This document shows, piece by piece, positions 58,141 through 64,000 of a stretch of DNA of 64,000 nt. The translations under genes and the position numbers were made by a program. The notes under the pieces were generated by a model. It made no database searches. It was given only the letters and a program-made list of their open reading frames with translations, and was not told the DNA's origin. This stretch comes from Pseudomonas sp. BGr12 (GTDB lineage Bacteria; Pseudomonadota; Gammaproteobacteria; Pseudomonadales; Pseudomonadaceae), in the NCBI RefSeq assembly GCF_030272895.1, contig NZ_JALRNF010000031.1:1-64000 (forward strand), read 5' to 3'. Within the stretch, counting starts at the first letter, position 1, and each line of letters starts with the position of its first letter.

Positions 58141-59666
58141 CGGTGAATATTGCCAACTGGCTGCACAACGCTGCGCAGCGCTGGCCCGAACGTGGGGCGC
58201 TGTTCGAGGGGCAGCGGCAGCGCGCCGATTACCATAGCTTTGCCGCCCAGGTGCGCGGTCTCGCCCATCAGCTCGTTCACGAGCACCGGGTCGAGCCGGG
58301 CGATCGCGTGGCGCTGTTCATGAAGAACTGCTGCGAATACCTGGAGCTGATGTATGCGGCCTGGTGGATCGGTGCCGTGGTGGTGCCGATCAACTGCAAG
58401 CTGCATCGCAGCGAGGCGGGCTGGATCGTCGATAACGCCGGGGCGCGGGTGGTCTTTAGCGATGACGGCCAGGTGTTTGCGCCCGGCGAGCTGTCGGACG
58501 ATTGCCAGGAGCTGGCAGGACGTGGGCGGGTGGTGGCGGCGATCGGCGAGGCGCTGGCAACGCCCTACAGCTGCAACGCCGATCACCTGGCCTGGCTGTT
58601 CTACACCTCCGGCACCACCGGGCGCTCCAAGGGGGTGATGCTCTCCCATGGCAACCTGATGGCGATGTCGCTGTGCTATCCGCTGGATGTCGATGCGGTC
58701 GCCAGCCGCGATGCGCTGGTGTATGCCGCGCCCATGTCCCATGGCGCCGGGCTGTACAACTTCATCCATGTGCGCTGCGGCGCCCGCCACGTGGTGCCGG
58801 AGTCCCGTGGCTTCAAGGCCGAGGAAGTGTTCGCGCTGGCGGCCGGGCTTGGCGAGGTGTCGCTGTTCGCCGCGCCGACCATGGTCAAGCGCATGGTCGA
58901 GCAGGCGCGGGCCACGGGCTATGCCGGCGAGGGCATCAAGACCATCGTCTACGGCGGCGCGCCGATGTACCTGGCCGACCTGCAGGATGCCGTCGACATC
59001 TTCGGCCCGCGCCTGGTGCAGATCTACGGCCAGGGCGAGAGCCCGATGACCATCAGCGCCTTGTCCCGCGAACAGATTGCCGATCGCCAGCGACCGGAGT
59101 GGGCGCGTATCGCCGCATCGGTCGGGCGGGCGCACGCCTGCGTGGACATCCAGGTGCTGGACGCCGGGCTACGTCCCCTCGCTGCAGGGCATGCCGGCCA
59201 GATTGCCGTGCGCGGTCCGACGGTGATGCACGGCTACTGGCGCAACGAGGCGGCGACTCGCCAGACGCTGGTCGATGGCTGGTTGCTCACCGGCGATATC
59301 GGCTACCTCGACGACCAGGGCTACCTGACCCTCACCGACCGCTGCAAGGACGTGATCATCTCCGGCGGCAGCAACGTCTACCCGCGGGAAGTGGAGGAAG
59401 TGCTGGCGCTGCACCCCGAGGTGTTCGAGGTGTGCGTGGTAGGCGAGGCGGACCCGGAGTGGGGCGAGTCGGTAGTGGCCTTCGTGGTCGGGCGTGGCAA
59501 CCGTCCACCGGATGAGCGCGTACTCGGCGCCTGGTTCATCGAGCGCATGGCCTCGTTCAAGAAGCCGAAGAAATATGTGTTCCTCGCCGAGCTGCCGAAG
59601 AACAGCTACGGCAAGGTGCTCAAGACCGAACTGCGTCAATGGCTGAAGGAGGCCGCTGCATCCTGA
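58137..59666 (+). CDS. Acyl-CoA synthetase (AMP-forming ligase)
   Basis: 509 residues of the ANL superfamily. The AMP-binding loop is YTSGTTGRSKG, then IYGQGESPMT, the hinge region LLTGDIGYLDDQGYL and the catalytic Lys in NSYGKVLKTEL. It activates a carboxylic acid to its CoA thioester. It starts at a GTG overlapping the thiolase stop. The substrate could be an aromatic or medium-chain acid. Confidence 0.93.
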   Translation: MTVNIANWLHNAAQRWPERGALFEGQRQRADYHSFAAQVRGLAHQLVHEHRVEPGDRVALFMKNCCEYLELMYAAWWIGAVVVPINCKLHRSEAGWIVDNAGARVVFSDDGQVFAPGELSDDCQELAGRGRVVAAIGEALATPYSCNADHLAWLFYTSGTTGRSKGVMLSHGNLMAMSLCYPLDVDAVASRDALVYAAPMSHGAGLYNFIHVRCGARHVVPESRGFKAEEVFALAAGLGEVSLFAAPTMVKRMVEQARATGYAGEGIKTIVYGGAPMYLADLQDAVDIFGPRLVQIYGQGESPMTISALSREQIADRQRPEWARIAASVGRAHACVDIQVLDAGLRPLAAGHAGQIAVRGPTVMHGYWRNEAATRQTLVDGWLLTGDIGYLDDQGYLTLTDRCKDVIISGGSNVYPREVEEVLALHPEVFEVCVVGEADPEWGESVVAFVVGRGNRPPDERVLGAWFIERMASFKKPKKYVFLAELPKNSYGKVLKTELRQWLKEAAAS

Positions 59667-59719
59667 ACGGTATTTCCATGACAGGTTTCCATCAATAAGA
59701 ACAAGACAGGAACACGACT

Positions 59720-60982
59720 ATGGCAACGCATCAGCACAACCCGGCCCGGCAACGGCGGCGCGCCTTTATCGGCGCGACCTCGGGACACCTTATCGAATGG
59801 TACGACTATGGCGTGTACGGCTTTCTGGCGGTGTACATCGGCCAGGCGTTCTTCGTTTCCGACAACCCCACCAGCAGTTTGCTCAGCAGCTTTGCCGCCT
59901 TTGCCCTGAGCTTTTTCATCCGCCCGCTGGGCGGGTTGTTCTTCGGGCCGCTGGCCGACCGCATCGGCCGACGCAAGACCCTGATCACCGTGCTGGTCAT
60001 GATGTCCGGCTCCACCTGTTTGCTCGGCTTGCTGCCCACCTATGCCGCCATCGGCATCGCCGCGCCGATCCTGCTGGTACTGATCCGCTGCGTGCAGGGC
60101 TTTTCCGCCGGGGGCGAGATCGGCACCATCACCAGCTTCATCTCCGAGTACGCAGGGCCCGGTCGGCGGGGGTTTTCCACCTGCTGGCTGATGGTCACTG
60201 CGGTGCTGGGCCTGGTGCTGGGCGGCGTGGTGGCCAATGGCATGACCTGGATGCTCGGCGCCGAACTGATGCAGGACTGGGGCTGGCGCATACCCTTCCT
60301 GGCCGCCGGGCCCATGGGGCTGGTCTCCATGTACATCCGCCTCAAGCTCGAAGACAGCCCGGAGTTCCTCGCCCTGCAGCACGCCGGCGAAACCTCCAAG
60401 GCGCCGCTGCGTGAAGTCTGGCAGTGGAAGCGGGCGATCACCCTGGTGTTCTTCATCATCACCCTGCACAGCTCGATCTTCTATCTGGTGCTGACCTTCG
60501 CCTCCACCTACATGTCGCGCATCCTCAAGTTCGACAGTGGCACCACCTTGCTCTACGTGTTCATCGCCAGCCTGTCGGCGGCCTTCGTCATGCCCTTTGG
60601 CGGGATGTTCACCGACAGGTACGGGCGCAAGCCGTTCCTGATGGCGGTGGCGATTCTGTTCGGGCTGTATGCCTCGTCCACCTACGCGACCATGAGCGAG
60701 CTGTTGCCTACACGGATTCGCTCCACCGGTATTGCCGTGGCCTACAACATTCCGGTGGCGGTGTTCGGCGGCAGTGCTCCGCTGATTTCCACCTGGCTGA
60801 TCCAGCAGACCGGCGATATTTCCTCGCCCTGGTACTTCTATATCGGCACCGGGATCGTCTCGCTGATTGCCCTGGTGGTGTTGCGCAAGGAGGATTTCGT
60901 GGCCTGCCGCAGCGCGGCGCAGGGGGCGCGTGAACAGGTGGGTTCGGGTGCGGGCATGGCGGTCCGCCCGGCACACAACTAA
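59720..60982 (+). CDS. MFS transporter, metabolite:H+ symporter type
   Basis: 420 residues, 12 membrane helices. The MHS-type signature HLIEWYDYGVYGF is near the start, and motif A is GPLADRIGRRKT. It resembles inner-membrane importers for organic acids such as alpha-ketoglutarate, proline or shikimate. With OprD and the ligase it completes an uptake-and-activation route. Confidence 0.92.
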   Translation: MATHQHNPARQRRRAFIGATSGHLIEWYDYGVYGFLAVYIGQAFFVSDNPTSSLLSSFAAFALSFFIRPLGGLFFGPLADRIGRRKTLITVLVMMSGSTCLLGLLPTYAAIGIAAPILLVLIRCVQGFSAGGEIGTITSFISEYAGPGRRGFSTCWLMVTAVLGLVLGGVVANGMTWMLGAELMQDWGWRIPFLAAGPMGLVSMYIRLKLEDSPEFLALQHAGETSKAPLREVWQWKRAITLVFFIITLHSSIFYLVLTFASTYMSRILKFDSGTTLLYVFIASLSAAFVMPFGGMFTDRYGRKPFLMAVAILFGLYASSTYATMSELLPTRIRSTGIAVAYNIPVAVFGGSAPLISTWLIQQTGDISSPWYFYIGTGIVSLIALVVLRKEDFVACRSAAQGAREQVGSGAGMAVRPAHN

Positions 60983-60988
60983 GGGGGC

Positions 60989-61018
60989 GCCCCACACCGA
61001 AGACTGGTGGTGTGGGGC
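60989..61018. terminator. Hairpin after the MFS gene
   Basis: GCCCCACACC pairs with GGTGTGGGGC around a 10-nt loop, 7 bp past the MFS stop. No T tract; possible terminator. Confidence 0.5.
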
Positions 61019-61135
61019 ACATCCTTCCTGGGCATTGGCGCGAGTCAGTGATGTCAATGTGGTATTATCTGGCGAAGGCGCGCAAGGCGCCTGAAGCCTG
61101 CTACCGAGTGCGTTGAGCCGGTTTCGACACAAGCT

Positions 61136-62386
61136 GTGAATACAAGGATGCCGGCGTTGAAGTTCACTGAAAACATCGTGCCTCTGGTCAAGGCCGAGCT
61201 TGCTGGCAAGAACGCCAGGCTGAAGATTTTCTCTCCCTACCTGACCGGCAACGTAGCCCTTGAGATTGCCCGACTGGGCAAGACCGCCAAGGTCTATACC
61301 CTGGTGGATGTCCAGGTACTGGTTTCAGGTGCTTCGACCTTCGAGGCCATCGATAAACTGCTTGAAAACGGGATTGCGGTTTACCGGGTGCCGAACCTCC
61401 ACGCCAAGATGATCGTGGCAGAAGGTGTGTTCGTGACCGTGGGCAGCCAGAACCTCACCAACGGCGGGGAGAGCAGGAACAGGGAAGTCAGCCTGCGCTT
61501 TCGGGGTGACAGCAAGCAGGTCAATGCGCTGGTCCGGGACCTGGAACGTAGTGCCGTCCGGCTCACGCCTGACTTTCTTGCAGCGGCCAGCAAGGCGGCG
61601 GACAAGCTCGCCGCCAGGTACAACAAGCTGCGTGAGGCGTTGGAAAAAGCGGATGACGCGTTGAATGGTGTGCCTGCCGAACGGTCAATCGAGGCGGAGG
61701 TCAGGTCTGTACTCGCCAAAAGGCCACAGTCCAATCCGAGGAAGTGCACGGTGGTCGCTCGCTATGACTACAAGCAAGCCCGCTTTCAACACTCGTTGCA
61801 AGGCGATGACTTGTTGAACTGGCCTATCGGTGCTGAAGCGCACTCGCTCAAACCCAAGTACCGTTACCTCTGTGTTTCGGCTGCGGGAAAGATTGGCTGG
61901 GTGCGGGTCAACAAGACGGTGTATTCATTTATCGAAAATCAGGTCGAATTCGATAAGGGCGGCATCAGAGACCAGGATTCGTGGGGAGTATTCGTCGATG
62001 CCAGCCATGAGGCGTGGAAGTACAAGCAGGGTGAGGCCAACCTGCGTGCCGCCGTTTTCGACGATCAAGGCCGCGAGTTGTGCCATGTGTTCATGCGTTA
62101 CAACACCGAGAAGTTGGTGGTGTACCCGGCCGTGATGCCCAGGGCGACAGAAAACCCCAAGGCACCGCTGCCGGAGCGTCGCAAAGCCATCGAATGGATC
62201 GACGCTCATGCCCGCAGGTTTGGCGATGACATCAAGCAACTCATCACCAGGCCATTCAAGTTCCAGGAAAAGCTGACCGGTGAACGGGCCGACAAGTTCT
62301 TCGGTGCCGATGGTTCAACCCATTACCTGCGCCTGGTCGATCTTGGCGAAAGCTTTGCCATACGGGTGATCGACGCTCCGGTTTAA
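61136..62386 (+). CDS. Phospholipase-D-like protein, possible nuclease
   Basis: 416 residues from GTG 61136. An N-terminal PLD-like domain has one HxK motif (NLHAKMIV, His89 and Lys91) followed by TVGSQNLTNGG, so two chains would be needed for an active site, as in BfiI/Nuc-type nucleases. A helical segment (about 140-185) and an unidentified C-terminal half follow. Start codon uncertain: AAGGA sits 8 nt before TTG 61157, which may be the real start; ATG 61148 overlaps it. It is a lone gene. A role in DNA restriction or repair is possible but unproven. Confidence 0.75.
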   Translation: MNTRMPALKFTENIVPLVKAELAGKNARLKIFSPYLTGNVALEIARLGKTAKVYTLVDVQVLVSGASTFEAIDKLLENGIAVYRVPNLHAKMIVAEGVFVTVGSQNLTNGGESRNREVSLRFRGDSKQVNALVRDLERSAVRLTPDFLAAASKAADKLAARYNKLREALEKADDALNGVPAERSIEAEVRSVLAKRPQSNPRKCTVVARYDYKQARFQHSLQGDDLLNWPIGAEAHSLKPKYRYLCVSAAGKIGWVRVNKTVYSFIENQVEFDKGGIRDQDSWGVFVDASHEAWKYKQGEANLRAAVFDDQGRELCHVFMRYNTEKLVVYPAVMPRATENPKAPLPERRKAIEWIDAHARRFGDDIKQLITRPFKFQEKLTGERADKFFGADGSTHYLRLVDLGESFAIRVIDAPV

Positions 62387-62440
62387 AGCCGCAAGCATGG
62401 TTAGAATGCGTCTTTCGATTCTCGAAGGACGTTCCTGCGC

Positions 62441-63184
62441 ATGGACCCCCTTTATCTGATCGCCCTGGGCGCCATGGTCGCCGGCTTCGTCCAGGGTCTG
62501 TCCGGTTTCGCCTTCGGCATGGTCGCCATGTCGTTCTGGGCCTGGAGCCTGGAACCCCAGGTGGCGGCGGCACTGACCGTGTTCGGCGGCCTGACCGGGC
62601 AGGTGATCGCGGCGTTCAGCATGCGCCGGGGCTTTCGCTGGGGTGTGTTGTGGCCCTTTGTGCTCGGCGGGCTGGCGGGGATTCCCATGGGCGTGTGGGT
62701 GTTGCCCTTTCTCGACATGCTCTGGTTCAAGGCCGTGTTCGGCGCCTTGCTGGTGATCTGGTGCCCGTTGATGCTGCTGGCACCGCGCCTGCCCCGACTG
62801 CGCGGCGGGCGCCTGGCGGACGGGGCGGTGGGGCTGGCCGGTGGGGTGTTGGGCGGTATCGGTGGTTTTACCGGCACGCTGCCGACCCTGTGGTGCACCC
62901 TGCGTGGTTTTGATCGCGATGCCCAGCGGGCGGTGATCCAGAACTTCAACCTGTCGATGCTGATGGTGACCATGCTCACCTACCTGGGCACCGGCCTGGT
63001 GACCCCGGCGATGCTGCCGATGTTCGCGGTGGTGGCGCCGGCGATGCTGCTGCCGACCCTGATCGGTACGCGGGTGTATGTGGGCATCAGCGAGCAGGCC
63101 TTTCGCCGGGTGGTGCTGGGGTTGCTGACCCTGTCCGGGGTGGCGATGCTGGTAGCGGCGGTGCCGGGGTTGTTGGCGCGTTAG
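62441..63184 (+). CDS. TSUP-family permease (TauE/SafE type)
   Basis: 247 residues, about eight membrane helices with the duplicated family motif GFVQGLSGFAFGMVAM and GGVLGGIGGFTGTLPTL. Members move sulfite, sulfoacetate or other organic anions across the inner membrane. Direction and substrate here are not known. The sulfonate genes are 15 kb away, so a link is speculative. Confidence 0.9.
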   Translation: MDPLYLIALGAMVAGFVQGLSGFAFGMVAMSFWAWSLEPQVAAALTVFGGLTGQVIAAFSMRRGFRWGVLWPFVLGGLAGIPMGVWVLPFLDMLWFKAVFGALLVIWCPLMLLAPRLPRLRGGRLADGAVGLAGGVLGGIGGFTGTLPTLWCTLRGFDRDAQRAVIQNFNLSMLMVTMLTYLGTGLVTPAMLPMFAVVAPAMLLPTLIGTRVYVGISEQAFRRVVLGLLTLSGVAMLVAAVPGLLAR

Positions 63185-63464
63185 CTGGCCTGCGCCGCCC
63201 GGTTTGCGACCGCTGCGCGGCCGATCGCAGGCTTCGCCAGCTCCCACAAAGTTGAACTGCACCCCGAAAGTTGGACAGTCATCCAACCTTTGGGGGCAAT
63301 TCAAAGTCCGGTTCATGCCGTGAGCCCTTGTGGGAGCCGGCAGCGCCGGCGATGGGCTGCATCGCAGCCCCCGGGCCAGTCCTGGCAACGGCGCAGTCGA
63401 TCACAGCCTGGCGGCAGCAGCTACACGTTGATAGCATCTGGCTATTGTTTTGTGAGGTCCTGCC
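63185..63464. other. REP-rich intergenic region
   Basis: Contains REP fragments related to the 7.7-8.1 kb repeats (GACCGCTGCGCGGCCGATCG near 63209 and CCTGGCGGCAGCAG near 63408) and the mini-element at 63253-63303. No gene seen. Confidence 0.7.
63253..63303. mobile_element. 51-bp IS-end mini-element (IS3-like ends) with AAGT target duplication
   Basis: The left end TGAACTGCACCCCGAAAG and the right end (inverse TGAATTGCCCCCAAAGG) are imperfect inverted repeats of about 24 bp that meet with almost nothing between. AAGT flanks both sides (63249-63252 and 63304-63307). The termini look like those of IS3-family elements as I remember them. Confidence 0.6.
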
Positions 63465-63791
63465 GTGTTGCTTTCCGTTCCCCGCCTGATGGCGCTGACC
63501 ATGCTGCTGGCCGCCTCCACAGCCCTGGCTGGCAACACCCCCTGCTCCGGACGCAAGGGCGGTATTGCCGGTTGCGATGGCGACCTGTTCCTGTGTAATG
63601 ACGGCTCGATCAGCGCCTCGAAAAGAAGTTGCCCCGCTTACTTGGGTACCAGTCCGGCACGCCCTGCGGTGCAACCATTAAAAGGTGCCAGCAGCACCTG
63701 CAGCTGTGGTTCCGGCACCTTCTGTACCGGGCCGCGGGGTGGCGTCTATTGCCTGACACCCAGCGGCAACAAAAGTTACCGGCGTCATTGA
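63465..63791 (+). CDS. Small secreted Cys-rich protein
   Basis: 108 residues from GTG 63465, with GAGG 8 nt upstream. Signal peptide to about STALA-GN. The mature part has eight Cys in two similar blocks (CSGRKGGIAGCDGDLFLC and CSCGSGTFCTGPRGGVYC), so disulfides are expected. Not assigned to a function. Confidence 0.75.
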   Translation: MLLSVPRLMALTMLLAASTALAGNTPCSGRKGGIAGCDGDLFLCNDGSISASKRSCPAYLGTSPARPAVQPLKGASSTCSCGSGTFCTGPRGGVYCLTPSGNKSYRRH

Positions 63792-63969
63792 AAACACCGT
63801 TATCAAACACTTGGCTCGCGATAAAAAAACAATAAACCCGCAACTTTCGCTATTAACTAAAACAGCACTGTTATCTTTTTGAAACACCCCAAACCCTCAA
63901 ATTTTAGGTGGTCTTGAAATGTAACTAAGCATGAACTTTAGTGAGGTGATAGTTGCCGAGGGTTTGACC

Positions 63970-64000
63970 ATGAAGCCATCTGACGCCCCCCCACTGATCA
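63970..64000 (+). CDS. Start of a gene cut by the window end
   Basis: ATG 63970 has GAGGG about 7 nt upstream, and ten codons (MKPSDAPPLI) are open to the window edge. Too short to identify. The 180 bp before it are AT-rich and should hold its promoter. Confidence 0.5.
   Translation, partial: MKPSDAPPLI

Overview
The window reads as a chromosomal segment of a Pseudomonas species, most like the P. putida/P. fluorescens side of the genus. Evidence: GC-rich coding with strong G/C third positions, paired REP elements of the type GGAGCGGGCTTGCCCCGCG, DUF1654 and DUF3077-type proteins, the order thrS-infC-rpmI-rplT-pheS-pheT-ihfA-merR-tRNA-Pro, and an msuEDC-sfnR organosulfur cluster.

Layout. 1-7.3 kb: the C-terminus of an unidentified gene, then a minus-strand aau/mau-type amine dehydrogenase operon (large subunit, two maturation proteins, TTQ small subunit, cytochrome c), a chemoreceptor and an outer-membrane barrel protein. 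7.5-8.2 kb: tRNA-Val(GAC), its terminator and a block of about 170-bp tandem repeats. 8.2-12 kb: a SPOR-domain lipoprotein, an acetyltransferase, a small HD (alarmone-hydrolase-like) protein, an apparently LexA-controlled pair (DUF1654 plus secreted endonuclease I) and a periplasmic asparaginase/glutaminase. 12.3-19.2 kb: a ribose operon rbsBACRKD plus a nucleoside hydrolase behind a promoter with a perfect 14-bp operator. 19.2-21.2 kb: small proteins and a cold-shock protein. 21.4-28.8 kb: the translation operon. Its leader carries a 7-bp stem with a 7-nt loop that copies the tRNA-Thr(GGU) anticodon arm.

28.9-35.9 kb is an AT-richer island directly behind tRNA-Pro(GGG). It has a four-gene minus-strand operon centred on a MutL/MORC-like GHKL ATPase, and a head-to-head vsr / cytosine-5 methyltransferase pair. 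There is no recognisable restriction endonuclease and no integrase. I think this is a candidate restriction-like defence system and the most interesting part of the window. 35.9-38.2 kb holds small DUF-type genes and two unrecognised genes of native composition.

38.4-47.8 kb is a sulfur-scavenging region. A flavin monooxygenase, an SfnB-type oxidoreductase and a MetQ/I/N-like ABC transporter lie on the plus strand, facing msuE-msuD-msuC-sfnR on the minus strand, with sigma-54 promoter matches on both sides. 48.7-52.5 kb is a FecI/FecR/TonB-receptor iron unit. 52.7-61 kb is a probable carboxylic-acid uptake and catabolism cluster (SphA-like protein, pirin, OprD porin, PAS-LuxR regulator, thiolase, acyl-CoA ligase, MFS transporter). 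The end has a PLD-like protein, a TSUP permease, a 51-bp IS-end mini-element with a target duplication, a small secreted Cys-rich protein and the start of one more gene.

Most coding calls rest on motifs and family resemblance recalled from memory. No database search was possible.
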